Assembly (NCBI RefSeq): GCF_011759505.1
Contig: NZ_JAAOYO010000001.1
Coordinates: 682,001 to 746,000, forward strand
Length of the DNA stretch: 64,000 nt
Reading direction: 5' to 3'
Origin: Curtobacterium salicis
GTDB lineage: Bacteria > Actinomycetota > Actinomycetes > Actinomycetales > Microbacteriaceae
The translations under genes and the position numbers were made by a program. The notes under the pieces were generated by a model that saw only the letters and a list, made by a program, of their open reading frames with translations, did not search any database and was not told where the DNA came from. Positions 43,223 to 53,381 of this stretch are shown here, one piece after another (position 1 is the first letter of the stretch; the number at the start of each line of letters is the position of its first letter).

Positions 43223-44155
43223 ATGGACGACATCGACCCGCAGCTGCTCCGGGTCCTGCGCGCAGTCGCCGACAGCGGGTCGATCACCCGGGCGGCCGTC
43301 GTGCTCGGGTCGAGCCAACCGGCCGTCAGTCAGCTGCTGACCCGGGCCGAGCAGCGTCTCGGGCACGCACTCGTCCTGCGCGGTGGACGCGGCGCGACGC
43401 TCACCCACGCCGGCCAGGTGCTCGCCGACCACGCCCTGCACGTGCAGGCCGCGCTGACCGCAGCCCGCGAGGACCTCGACGCCGTCGGCGGGCTCACCCG
43501 GGGCCGGGTGCGGCTCGCCGGGTTCCCGAGCGCCTCCTCGGCCCTGGTGCCGGCGGTGCTCGCCCGGCTGGCGGCGACGGCACCCGGGGTGACGACCTCC
43601 TACGTCGAGGTGGAACCCCCCGAAGCGCTCGACCTGCTCCGCGGCGGTGAAGTCGACGTCGCCCTCACCTTCACCTACGTCGGGGACGAGGTCGGTGCCG
43701 TCCCGGACGCCGCCCTCGTCACGCGGGCACTCGGTCGCGACCCGCTCGCGCTGGTGACGCCGGTCCGGCCGGGAGGCTCGGATCCCCTCCGCCCCGCCGG
43801 CTCCACGGTCGTCGACCTCGCGTCCCACCGCGACGCCCGCTGGATCGGCGGCTGCCCACGCTGCCGCGGCCACCTGCTCGCCTCGTGCGCGAGCGCGGGG
43901 TTCACGCCGGACATCGTCCTCGAGACGGACAACGCGGCCGCGGTCGTGGGGCTCGTCGCCGCGGGGCTCGGTGTGGCGCTGCTCCCCCGGCTGGCCCTCG
44001 CGACGACGGTGATCCCCGCCGAGGTCGCGATCGACCCCGTGGACGACGACCTGGCCCGGCGTGTCGAGGTCGTCGTCGCGCGCGGAGCCGAGCGCGTGCC
44101 GAGTGTCCGCGCGGCGCTCGACGCCGTGCGTTCGGCGGCCCACCTGCTCGCCTGA
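43223..44155 (+). CDS. LysR-family transcriptional regulator
   Basis: 310 residues. The N-terminal winged HTH reads LRVLRAVADSGSITRAAVVLGSSQPAVSQLLTRAE. The substrate-binding half has GRVRLAGFPSASSALVPAVLARLA and VGLVAAGLGVALLPRLAL, typical of LysR effector domains. GTG and ATG start codons abut at 43220 and 43223; the ATG is used. Divergent from the PLP enzyme gene, its probable target. Confidence 0.88.
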   Translation: MDDIDPQLLRVLRAVADSGSITRAAVVLGSSQPAVSQLLTRAEQRLGHALVLRGGRGATLTHAGQVLADHALHVQAALTAAREDLDAVGGLTRGRVRLAGFPSASSALVPAVLARLAATAPGVTTSYVEVEPPEALDLLRGGEVDVALTFTYVGDEVGAVPDAALVTRALGRDPLALVTPVRPGGSDPLRPAGSTVVDLASHRDARWIGGCPRCRGHLLASCASAGFTPDIVLETDNAAAVVGLVAAGLGVALLPRLALATTVIPAEVAIDPVDDDLARRVEVVVARGAERVPSVRAALDAVRSAAHLLA

Positions 44156-44161
44156 CGCGGC

Positions 44162-44313
44162 GCCCGGCTGGCCCGCCGGCAGCCGGGCACGCGCCGAGCC
44201 TCGGCTGGGCGGACACGTTGCGGCCTCCCAACGGCGCAGCATGTCCGCCAGGCCGAGCCTCGGCCGGCGGCGGGCCGCCGCGGCGCGCCGCGCCGCGGGG
44301 CGGCCGCGGCGGC
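44162..44313. repeat. Stack of three inverted repeats between convergent genes
   Basis: Three stems fill the 160-bp gap between the LysR and uppS stops. GCCCGGCTG/CAGCCGGGC is at 44162-44188. A long interrupted dyad spans 44193-44264, its outer pieces being two copies of the palindrome GCCGAGCCTCGGC and its inner arms GGCGGACA/TGTCCGCC. GCCGCCGCGG/CCGCGGCGGC is at 44274-44313. The outer stems look like terminators for each gene; the middle one is more repeat-like. Confidence 0.6.
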
Positions 44314-44316
44314 GGG

Positions 44317-45117
44317 CTACGCCGTGGGCGTGTCGATCGCGCCGCCGTAGCGACGGTCGCGGCTGGCGTACTCCTCGATCGCGCCCCACAGGTCGGTGCG
44401 TCGGAAGTCCGGCCAGAGCCGGTCGAGGAACACCATCTCGGCGTAGGCCGACTGCCAGAGCAGGAAGTTGCTCGTCCGCTGTTCGCCCGAACTGCGGACG
44501 AACAGGTCGACGTCCGGCAGCTCGGGCACGTACAGCCGCTTCGCCAGGGTCTTCTCCGAGACCTGGCTCGGCTTCAGGCGCCCCGCGGCGACGTCGTCCG
44601 CGATGGACCGCACCGCGTCGGCGATCTCGTTCCGACCGCCGTAGTTGACGCACATGGTCAGGGTCAGGACGTCGTTGTCGGCCGTCATCTCCTCGGCGGT
44701 CTGCAGCTCGTCGATGACGCTGCGCCAGAGCTTCGGCGTCCGCCCGGCCCAGCGGACCCGGACGCCCCACTCGTGCAGCTGGTCGCGGCGGCGGCGGATG
44801 ACGTCACGGTTGAAGCCCATGAGGAACCGGACCTCGTCGGGTGAGCGCTTCCAGTTCTCGGTCGAGAAGGCGTAGGCGGACACGTGTGTGACGCCGATCT
44901 GGATCGCGCCGGCGACGACGTCGAGCAGCGATGCCTCGCCCGCCTTGTGCCCCTCGATCCGGGTGAGGCCGCGCTGGTTGGCCCAGCGGCCGTTGCCGTC
45001 CATCACGATCGCCACGTGTCCGGGCACGAACCGCTTCGGGATCGCCGGGGGCTGTTCGCCGGTCCAGTCGACGGGCAGGAACGGGCCCGGTTCGGCAGTG
45101 GGGCGGCGAGGGCTCAT
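44317..45117 (-). CDS. uppS: Isoprenyl transferase (cis-prenyl transferase)
   Basis: 266 residues. Builds polyprenyl diphosphate for cell-wall lipid carriers. The catalytic Asp lies in [15 protein letters not shown], followed by [21 protein letters not shown] and the late [24 protein letters not shown] region. The N-terminal 25 residues are variable. ATG at 45117 overlaps the recO stop (ATGA). recO-uppS order is conserved in actinobacteria. Confidence 0.92.
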   Translation of the reverse strand: MSPRRPTAEPGPFLPVDWTGEQPPAIPKRFVPGHVAIVMDGNGRWANQRGLTRIEGHKAGEASLLDVVAGAIQIGVTHVSAYAFSTENWKRSPDEVRFLMGFNRDVIRRRRDQLHEWGVRVRWAGRTPKLWRSVIDELQTAEEMTADNDVLTLTMCVNYGGRNEIADAVRSIADDVAAGRLKPSQVSEKTLAKRLYVPELPDVDLFVRSSGEQRTSNFLLWQSAYAEMVFLDRLWPDFRRTDLWGAIEEYASRDRRYGGAIDTPTA

Positions 45118-45989
45118 GCGCGGGTTCCTCCGGGAGCGGTGACGGGGTCCGTGTCGGGCCCGGGGTCCGGGTCCTGGACGTCCGGCGTCGGCACGGCGGG
45201 CGCCGGCACCGCTGCGACCGCGGCCGGCACACCACCAGGGTGCGGAGCGAGGGGCGAGGGGTGCTCGGTGCGGTCGACGTGCGGCAACGAACGGAGCGAT
45301 CGTTCCAGGTGCCACTGCGCGTACGCCGCGACCACGCCGGAGGCCCGCGATCTCGTCCGCTCGTCGGTCACGTCGACACTGCCCCAGTCCCCCGCCAGCA
45401 GCTGCCCGAGGACGGCGAGCGTCGCCGGGTCCAACCGCGGCGTGCCGGGAGGCGCAGCCGCGTCCGCCACGACCCCGCCGAGCTGCACGACGAACGCCGA
45501 GTGCGGCCCGGGCTCGCCGGTCACCGCGCAGTCGCTGAACGAGGGCGCCCAGCCGGCGATGCTCATCGCCCGGAGCAGGTACGAGTCGAGGGTCGCACTC
45601 GGCTGGTGCTCACCGCGCGACAGCGACCGCAGGGCACCGACGAGCAGCAGGTACTGCTGCAGCCCGGCGTCCGCCTCGCTCAGTCGGTCGGCGGTCTCGA
45701 CCATCGCACTGGCCGCCGTGTACGCGCCGTAGTCGGCGACGATGCGTGCCCCGTACGCGCCGAGGGACTCGGCCTGCGTCACGATGTCGAGCGACCGGCC
45801 CTCGTAGAACTGCGCGTCGACGACCATGAACGGTTCGAGTCGCGACCCGAACTTCGACGCCGTGCGTCGGACGCCCTTGGCCACGGCACGGATCTTGCCG
45901 TGCTCGCGACTGAGCATCGTGACGATGCGGTCGGCCTCACCGAGCTTGTGGGTGCGCAACACGACGCACTCGTCCCGGTACAGCGGCAT
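45114..45989 (-). CDS. recO: DNA repair protein RecO
   Basis: 291 residues. N-terminal OB fold: [20 protein letters not shown], then [21 protein letters not shown]. The helical middle has [16 protein letters not shown]. The usual zinc site (four cysteines) is mostly lost: only the first Cys remains in [11 protein letters not shown], and the later pair is replaced by VVADAA. The C-terminal 60 residues are an Ala/Pro/Asp-rich tail without clear homologues. ATG at 45989. Helps RecA loading in gap repair. Confidence 0.88.
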   Translation of the reverse strand: MPLYRDECVVLRTHKLGEADRIVTMLSREHGKIRAVAKGVRRTASKFGSRLEPFMVVDAQFYEGRSLDIVTQAESLGAYGARIVADYGAYTAASAMVETADRLSEADAGLQQYLLLVGALRSLSRGEHQPSATLDSYLLRAMSIAGWAPSFSDCAVTGEPGPHSAFVVQLGGVVADAAAPPGTPRLDPATLAVLGQLLAGDWGSVDVTDERTRSRASGVVAAYAQWHLERSLRSLPHVDRTEHPSPLAPHPGGVPAAVAAVPAPAVPTPDVQDPDPGPDTDPVTAPGGTRA

Positions 45990-46049
45990 GCGACCAGTAT
46001 CCCCCGCGCCGCCGACACCTCCGGCCTCCTGCGCCAGCCCCTCTGCGGG

Positions 46050-46111
46050 ACACCGGTGTTCGTCCGGAACACCGCGCCATACCGGTGTTCGACAGACGAA
46101 CACCGGTGTTC
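46050..46111. repeat. Palindromic intergenic repeat, family A, copy 3
   Basis: Arms ACACCGGTGTTCGTC (46050-46064) and its inverse (46095-46111) enclose an inner hairpin GAACACCG/CGGTGTTC, so this copy carries three AACACC-type motifs. Its inner sequence matches copy 1 at most positions in the same orientation. It lies between the recO start and the leuA stop and is followed 32 bases later by a family-B palindrome. Confidence 0.8.
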
Positions 46112-46143
46112 AGCGGGCCAGGGACGCGCCACGGGACGCCACC

Positions 46144-46175
46144 GGAGGCGCGGTGCGGGCCCGCACCTCGCCTCC
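46144..46175. terminator. 32-bp near-perfect palindrome at the leuA 3' end, family B
   Basis: GGAGGCGCGGTGCGGG (46144-46159) and its inverse (46160-46175) with one mismatch. It is 30 bases past the minus-strand leuA stop and is the likely leuA terminator stem; it also continues into CGTCCGG, as in other family-B members. Confidence 0.6.
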
Positions 46176-46205
46176 CGTCCGGACGGACCGAGCGGATCAG
46201 GCGGC

Positions 46206-48089
<1,884 letters not shown>

Positions 48090-48091
48090 TC

Positions 48092-48097
48092 ACGCTA
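48092..48097 (-). promoter_or_regulatory. Probable -10 box of the leuA leader transcript
   Basis: TAGCGT on the minus strand fits TANNNT. Its spacing puts the transcription start at or next to the A of the leader peptide ATG. No recognisable -35 hexamer. Confidence 0.5.
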
Positions 48098-48141
48098 GCA
48101 CCGGAGGCCGTCGGTGGCGCACCGTGTGACGGACGGACCAC

Positions 48142-48193
48142 GTGACGGACGGGAGGCACGGCACCCGCTGGCACCGTCCCTCCCGTCCGTCAC
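48142..48193. terminator. 15-bp perfect-stem hairpin after the ABC permease gene, family B
   Basis: GTGACGGACGGGAGG at 48142-48156 pairs exactly with 48179-48193; an inner ACGG/CCGT pair continues the stem. It lies 10 bases past the minus-strand permease stop at 48204 and is the probable end of that transcript. It shares the GACGGGAGG core with several hairpins in this window. Confidence 0.7.
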
Positions 48194-48203
48194 CGGTCAC
48201 CGC

Positions 48204-49610
48204 TCAGTCGACGGCCAGCGCCTCGGTCGGCGGGACGCGCATCGCGCGCCGCACCGGCGCGACGGTGGCGACGACCGCCAGGACGAGCGCCCCGACCACC
48301 ACGACGGCGATCGTCATCGGCGGCAACACCGGCGTGGTGACCGCACCGAGCGTGCCGAGGAGCGTCTGCCCGCCGAGCCACCCGTAGGCGGTGCCGAGCA
48401 CGAGTCCGGTGACGACGGCCGCGACGACCATCTGGACGGCCTCGGTGACGATCATCCGGCGGACCTGTGCGCCGGTCAGTCCGAGGACGCGGAGCAGTCC
48501 GAGCTCCCGGCGGCGCTGCAGCACGCCGAGGGCGAGGGCGTTGACGACCCCGACGGCGGCGATCACGGCGGAGAAGCCGACGACGACGCTGACCACGGCG
48601 TCGAGCTGCACGAAGAAGCTGCGCTGTTCGGCGAGCATCGCGGGCGTGATGCCGCTCTGCCCGGCCAGGGCGGACTCGGTGACGTGCTGCATGATGCCGA
48701 GCGCCACGGCGAAGGTGACGAGCAGGGTGACGCCGATCACGAGTCCGATGGTCGCGCGGGCGGAGCGGGCGGGCGCGCGCATCGCGTTGCGGCCGGCGAG
48801 CAGGACGACCGGGTCGTGCGAGCCGATGCGCCCGATCGACTGCAGGACGGGCGGCATCACGATCGTGGCGCCGACGGCGACCCCGGCGAAGGACACGAAC
48901 CCGCCGAGCGCGGCCGGCAGGACCGCCAGGGGTGTCGCCGCACTGAGGGCCAGACCGAGCAGGGCGAGCAGCGCTCCCGCGGCCATGAGCAGGATCGCCC
49001 AGACCTTGCGGGCGGTGCCGGTGCTGACGTCCTCGTGGCTCGGCTCCACGCTCGAGGACAGGGCCTGCAGCGGCGTGACGGTGAGGACGCGTCGGGACCC
49101 GGCGGCGAAGGCACCCCAGGTGGCGAGGACGACGGCGACCACCGGCAGCACGAGCTCCCAGGGCAGCAGGGTGTACGAGCGGTCCGGCAGGAACCCGTTG
49201 CCGCGGAGCACGGCGACGAACACGGCGGAGAGTCCGGTACCGACCACGGCGCCGACGAGCCCGCCGAGCAGCCCGACGACGAGTCCGGTGCGCGTGATCC
49301 GGGCCCGGAGCGAGGCCCCGGTCGCGCCGACGAGCCGCTGCAGGGCGATCACGCGGGTCTGCCCGGCGATGAGGGTCGCGCAGGTGTTGGCGGTGACGAT
49401 CGCCCCGACGTAGAGCGCGATGCCGAGGGCCAGCCACCCGATGACCGAGAGGACGGCCCTGACCGAGCTGATGTCGTCGAGGCCGGTGGCGGACATCGCC
49501 TCGGTGACGATGCCGGGGGCGATGACGAGCGCGGAACCGAAGGTCGTGCCGAGCGCCGCGACCAGGATCGTCGGGGCGAACTGTCGGACGCCGGTCATGC
49601 TGCCGGTCAC
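48204..49610 (-). CDS. FtsX-like ABC transporter permease
   Basis: 468 residues with about eight membrane segments in two FtsX-type halves. Seen: VIALQRLVGATGASLRARI (after helix 2) and ELGLLRVLGLTGAQVRRMIV, the paired FtsX signatures, then a C-terminal PVRRAMRVPPTEALAVD. Together with the ATPase it is a MacB/LolCDE-type exporter, often for peptides or antibiotics. GTG at 49610 overlaps the ATPase stop (GTGA). It lacks a large extracytoplasmic domain. Confidence 0.85.
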   Translation of the reverse strand: MTGSMTGVRQFAPTILVAALGTTFGSALVIAPGIVTEAMSATGLDDISSVRAVLSVIGWLALGIALYVGAIVTANTCATLIAGQTRVIALQRLVGATGASLRARITRTGLVVGLLGGLVGAVVGTGLSAVFVAVLRGNGFLPDRSYTLLPWELVLPVVAVVLATWGAFAAGSRRVLTVTPLQALSSSVEPSHEDVSTGTARKVWAILLMAAGALLALLGLALSAATPLAVLPAALGGFVSFAGVAVGATIVMPPVLQSIGRIGSHDPVVLLAGRNAMRAPARSARATIGLVIGVTLLVTFAVALGIMQHVTESALAGQSGITPAMLAEQRSFFVQLDAVVSVVVGFSAVIAAVGVVNALALGVLQRRRELGLLRVLGLTGAQVRRMIVTEAVQMVVAAVVTGLVLGTAYGWLGGQTLLGTLGAVTTPVLPPMTIAVVVVGALVLAVVATVAPVRRAMRVPPTEALAVD

Positions 49611-50356
49611 GCTGCCGCCTCCATGCCGAGCATCGTGGCGGAGATCTCGGCGGCACCCATGCGGGGCCGGTCGTCGACGACTCGGCCGTCGGCCAGGAAC
49701 AGGATCCGGTCTGCGTTGGCGGCAGCGACGGGGTCGTGCGTCACCATGACGACGCTCTGCCCCCACTCGTCGACGGCTCCGCGCAGGATCGCCAGCACGT
49801 CGCGACCGGTCCGGGAGTCCAGCGCACCGGTCGGCTCGTCGGCGACGACGACGGCCGGACGTGAGGCGAGTGCCCGTGCGATGGCGACGCGCTGCTGCTG
49901 CCCGCCGGAGAGCTCGTGGGGGCGGTGGGCCAGGCGGTTGCCGAGCCCGAGCATCTCGACCAGCCGGTCGATCCACGCGGTCTCGTCGCGGTCCGGCCGG
50001 TGCCCGCCGAGCAGGAACGGCAGCCGGATGTTCTCGCTGACGTCGAGCGTCGGGACGAGGTTGAACGACTGGAACACGAAGCCCAGCCGTCGGCGGCGGA
50101 GCTCGGTCAGCTCGCGGTCACCGAGTCCGGTGATGTCCGTCCCGTCGATCGTGATCCGACCGTCGGACACCTGGTCGAGGCCCGCCGCGACGTGCATGAG
50201 GGTCGACTTGCCGGAGCCGGAGGGGCCCATCACCGCGGTGAACTCACCCGCCCCGATGTCGACGCTGACGTCGTCGAGCGCCGTCACCCGGCGTGCGGCG
50301 TCCCCGTAGCGCTTGGAGACGTGGTCGAGACGGATGATCGGAGCGTGGCTGGTCAT
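49607..50356 (-). CDS. ABC transporter ATP-binding protein (MacB/LolD type)
   Basis: 249 residues, a single NBD. Walker A GPSGSGKSTLMH, Q-loop GFVFQSFNLVPTLDV, signature ELSGGQQQRVAIARALA, Walker B VVVADEPTGALDSRTG, and H-loop MVTHDPV. The NLVPTLDVSENI segment is that of LolD/MacB ATPases. Coupled to the FtsX permease by a 4-bp overlap; ATG at 50356. A two-component system lies just upstream on the same strand. Confidence 0.92.
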   Translation of the reverse strand: MTSHAPIIRLDHVSKRYGDAARRVTALDDVSVDIGAGEFTAVMGPSGSGKSTLMHVAAGLDQVSDGRITIDGTDITGLGDRELTELRRRRLGFVFQSFNLVPTLDVSENIRLPFLLGGHRPDRDETAWIDRLVEMLGLGNRLAHRPHELSGGQQQRVAIARALASRPAVVVADEPTGALDSRTGRDVLAILRGAVDEWGQSVVMVTHDPVAAANADRILFLADGRVVDDRPRMGAAEISATMLGMEAAA

Positions 50357-50383
50357 GGGTCCACGATCGCGTCCGGGAGGCCC

Positions 50384-50404
50384 GCCCCGCGTCCGCCGCG
50401 GGGC
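50384..50404. terminator. Hairpin between the ABC and response-regulator genes
   Basis: GCCCCGCG at 50384-50391 pairs with CGCGGGGC at 50397-50404 around a 5-base loop, preceded by GGGAGGCCC. It is 60 bases after the response-regulator stop and may partly separate the two-component genes from the exporter genes. Confidence 0.5.
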
Positions 50405-50463
50405 TCTCGTCCGTCATCCCCACGGCGGCCATCCGGTCCGCGGGTCCCCCGAGCGGATGACGC

Positions 50464-51162
50464 TCACTCGCCCTTGGTGACGAGGCCGTGCTCATGCGCG
50501 AACACGACGAGGCGCACCCGGTCGCGCAGCCCGAGCTTCGTGAGGACCCGCGAGATGTGGGTCTTCACGGTGGCTTCACTGACGTACTCGTGCGACGCGA
50601 TCTCGGCGTTGCTCAGCCCGCGGGCGGCCAGGTCGAAGATCTCGCGCTCTCGTGGGGTCAGGTCGCCGAAAGCCGCGGGGACCGTGGCACGGAGGTCGGC
50701 CGGGTCCTCGTAGCGGCGGAGGAGTTCGCGGGTCGCCGAGGCGGCGAAGACCGTCGTGCCCGCGTGCACCGTCCGGATCGCGGCGAGCAGGAACTCCGGG
50801 TCGGCGTCCTTGAGCACGAAGCCGCTCGCCCCCGCACGGATTGCCTTCGCGGCGGCCTCGTCGAAGTCGAACGTGGTGAGGACGAGCACCTTGGCGTCGG
50901 AACCGCTCGAGACGATGTCGGCGGTGGCGCTGATGCCGTCCTTGACGGGCATCCGCACGTCCATCAGCACGACGTCCGGACGGTTCCGGCGCACGAGTTC
51001 GATGCCCTCGGCGCCGTCCCCGGCCTCCCCCACGAACTGCAGGTCCGGCTGCGAGCCGATGAGCATCCGGATGCCGGTGCGGAACAGTGCCTGGTCGTCG
51101 ACCAGGGCGACCCGGATGCGTGCTGGTCCGGGGGTGCTCGTGCTCGTGCTCGTGTTCGTCAT
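50464..51162 (-). CDS. NarL/LuxR-family response regulator
   Basis: 232 residues. Receiver domain: VALVDDQALFRTGIRML, phosphoacceptor Asp in VVLMDVRMPVKDG, and the Lys in GFVLKDADP. C-terminal LuxR HTH: LTPREREIFDLAARGLSNAEI, then ATVKTHISRVLTKLGLRDR. Works with the kinase gene 10 bp upstream. The exporter genes downstream are its natural target. ATG at 51162. Confidence 0.92.
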   Translation of the reverse strand: MTNTSTSTSTPGPARIRVALVDDQALFRTGIRMLIGSQPDLQFVGEAGDGAEGIELVRRNRPDVVLMDVRMPVKDGISATADIVSSGSDAKVLVLTTFDFDEAAAKAIRAGASGFVLKDADPEFLLAAIRTVHAGTTVFAASATRELLRRYEDPADLRATVPAAFGDLTPREREIFDLAARGLSNAEIASHEYVSEATVKTHISRVLTKLGLRDRVRLVVFAHEHGLVTKGE

Positions 51163-51172
51163 CGCCTGCTCG

Positions 51173-52387
51173 TCATCGGTTGGTCGGGATCGTGTTCCGG
51201 GGCATCTGCCCGGTCGACGGCTGGGCCGGCATCCGGACCGCCACCGCGAAGTCGTCGCCGCGGGGTCCGGCCGTCATGCTCCCGCCGGACATCGTGGCAC
51301 GCTCGCGCATCCCGACGAGTCCGTGACCGGTGCCGGGGCCGGGCCGGTCGTCGTCGGACCGGCGGTTCACGACGTCGATCTCGACGGTGTCCGGTCGGTA
51401 GGTCAGGCGTGCGCGGACGGTGCTGCCCGGAGCCCCGTGCTTGTACGCGTTCGTCAGGCTCTCCTGCACGATCCGGTACACGGCGAGCTGCGTGGTGGTC
51501 GGCAGCGCGGACGGGTCGCCCTCGCGCTCCACCTGCACCTCGAGCCCGACCTCCCGCATCTGTCCGACGAGCCGCTCGATGTCGTCGATGTCCGGGGTCG
51601 GGGCGGTCCCCTGCTCGTGCCGGAGGGCCCCGAGCAGCTCGCGGACGTCGCCGAGCGCACGGCGGGCGGTGGCGCCGATGGTGTCGAGGGCCTCGTCGGC
51701 GACCGCCGGGTCGGCGCGGAGGGCGTACCGGGCACCGTCGGCCTGGGCGATCACGACCGCGAGCGAGTGCGCCACGATGTCGTGCATGTCGCGGGCGATC
51801 CGGACGCGCTCCTGCTCGATCGCGACGTTCCGGTCTGCTCGCGCGGCGTCGCGTTCGGCCAGGAGCTGCGCCTCCCGGCTCATCCGGGCGGCTCGGCGTG
51901 CCCGGACGGCGAGGCCGGCCAGCCACGGCAGCAGCAGGACGGCGAGGACGACGACGAACCACATCGCGCCGTACTGCACGGCGCCGTCCAGGGTCTCCAG
52001 GCCGCCGATCCCCGGCACGCCGTAAATGCGGAGGCCCATGTACGCGCCCGCGACGACCGAGCCGACGACCGCGGAGACCAGGCCCGCGACCCGGATGCGA
52101 CGGGTGCCGTAGACGCTCGTGGTGTAGAGCACACCGGGGATGAAGGCGTCCGCCAGGTTCGCGTCCTGCATGGTCGCCATCTGGATGACGGCACCGACCC
52201 AGGCGACCGCGAGGGCGAGCCCCGGCGCGACCCGACGGAGCGCGAGCGCGAACGTCAGGACCCCGACGGTGACGACGCCCCCGACGCCCTCGATCCCGCG
52301 GCTCGAGATGATGAGCACCAGCGCGCCGAGGAGCAGGGCCGTGCCGATGTCGACGACGAGCTGGGTGCGGAGGACGGGACGGAACAC
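51173..52387 (-). CDS. Sensor histidine kinase, HisKA_3 type
   Basis: 404 residues. Four or five N-terminal membrane segments (about 10-150), a coiled stretch, then the HisKA_3 phosphoacceptor motif RIARDMHDIVAHSLAVVI and an HATPase domain with VQESLTNAYKHG and GTGHGLVGMRERA. No extracellular sensory domain is seen, so it may sense within the membrane, as intramembrane-sensing kinases do with MacB-type exporters. GTG at 52387; 55 bp after the era stop. Confidence 0.9.
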   Translation of the reverse strand: MFRPVLRTQLVVDIGTALLLGALVLIISSRGIEGVGGVVTVGVLTFALALRRVAPGLALAVAWVGAVIQMATMQDANLADAFIPGVLYTTSVYGTRRIRVAGLVSAVVGSVVAGAYMGLRIYGVPGIGGLETLDGAVQYGAMWFVVVLAVLLLPWLAGLAVRARRAARMSREAQLLAERDAARADRNVAIEQERVRIARDMHDIVAHSLAVVIAQADGARYALRADPAVADEALDTIGATARRALGDVRELLGALRHEQGTAPTPDIDDIERLVGQMREVGLEVQVEREGDPSALPTTTQLAVYRIVQESLTNAYKHGAPGSTVRARLTYRPDTVEIDVVNRRSDDDRPGPGTGHGLVGMRERATMSGGSMTAGPRGDDFAVAVRMPAQPSTGQMPRNTIPTNR

Positions 52388-52442
52388 GATCCCACGGTAC
52401 GGCGCGCGAGTGGCGGGCGCGTCCGACCGTGGGATGACCCGG

Positions 52443-53381
52443 TCAGAAGCCCAGTCGGCCGAGCTGCTTCGGGTCGCGCTGCCACTCCTTGGCGACCTTC
52501 ACGCGGATGTTCAGGTAGACGTGGCGACCGAGCAGGCCCTCGATCTCGACGCGGGCCCGGGTACCGACGTCCTTGAGTCGGCCGCCCTTGTGCCCGATGA
52601 CGATCGACTTCTGGCTGTCCCGCTCGACGAACAGGTTCGCGAAGATGCGCAGCGGCCCGTTCGGGTCGTCGTCCGCATCCGGTTCGACCATGTCCTCGAT
52701 GACGACGGCGAGCGAGTGCGGCAGTTCGTCGCGGACGCCCTCGAGCGCGGCTTCGCGGATGAGTTCGCCGATCCGCTCCTCGTCGGTCTCCTCGGTGACG
52801 GCGAGGTCGTCGTACAGCTGCGGGGACTCCGGCAGCAACGACACGACCTCGTCGATGAGGTCCTCGAGCTGCAGGCCCTCGGTGCCGGAGGTCGGGATGA
52901 TCGCGTCCCACTCGCGGAGGCGCGAGACCGCGAGCAACTGCTCGGCGATCTTCTCCTTGCCGGAGCGGTCGATCTTCGTGACGATCGCGATCTTCTTCGC
53001 CCGCGGGTACTGGTCGAGGGTGTCGTTGATGAACCGGTCGCCCGGCCCGATCGGCTCGTTCGCCGGCACGCAGAACCCGATCACGTCGACGTCACCGAGC
53101 GTGGACTGCACGAGGTCGTTGAGTCGCTCGCCGAGGAGCGTCCGCGGGCGGTGCACCCCGGGGGTGTCGACGACGATGACCTGCCCGTGCGGGCGGTGCA
53201 CGATGCCGCGGATCGCCCGACGGGTGGTCTGCGGCTTCGACGACGTGATGGCGACCTTCTGCCCGACCAGGGCGTTCGTCAGCGTCGACTTGCCGACGTT
53301 CGGGCGACCGACGAAGGAGACGAACCCCGCGCGGTAGGGGGTCGTCGCCTCGGGGGCGGTGTCGGGTCCGGAGTCGGTCAT
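52443..53381 (-). CDS. era: GTPase Era
   Basis: 312 residues. G1 is GRPNVGKST, G3 VVDTPGVHRP, and the G4 position reads VTKIDRSG, a Thr in place of the usual Asn; I recall that other actinobacterial Era proteins share this. The C-terminal KH domain has SIVIGHKGGRLKDVGTRARVEIEGLLG. It binds 16S rRNA and helps ribosome assembly. ATG at 53381 overlaps the CBS-protein stop by 4 bp. Confidence 0.94.
   Translation of the reverse strand: MTDSGPDTAPEATTPYRAGFVSFVGRPNVGKSTLTNALVGQKVAITSSKPQTTRRAIRGIVHRPHGQVIVVDTPGVHRPRTLLGERLNDLVQSTLGDVDVIGFCVPANEPIGPGDRFINDTLDQYPRAKKIAIVTKIDRSGKEKIAEQLLAVSRLREWDAIIPTSGTEGLQLEDLIDEVVSLLPESPQLYDDLAVTEETDEERIGELIREAALEGVRDELPHSLAVVIEDMVEPDADDDPNGPLRIFANLFVERDSQKSIVIGHKGGRLKDVGTRARVEIEGLLGRHVYLNIRVKVAKEWQRDPKQLGRLGF

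Noticed and set aside
48114..50309. A 731-codon plus-strand frame opposite the ABC exporter
   Set aside because: Asp/Gly/Arg-rich shadow of the FtsX permease and ATPase with no recognisable motif.
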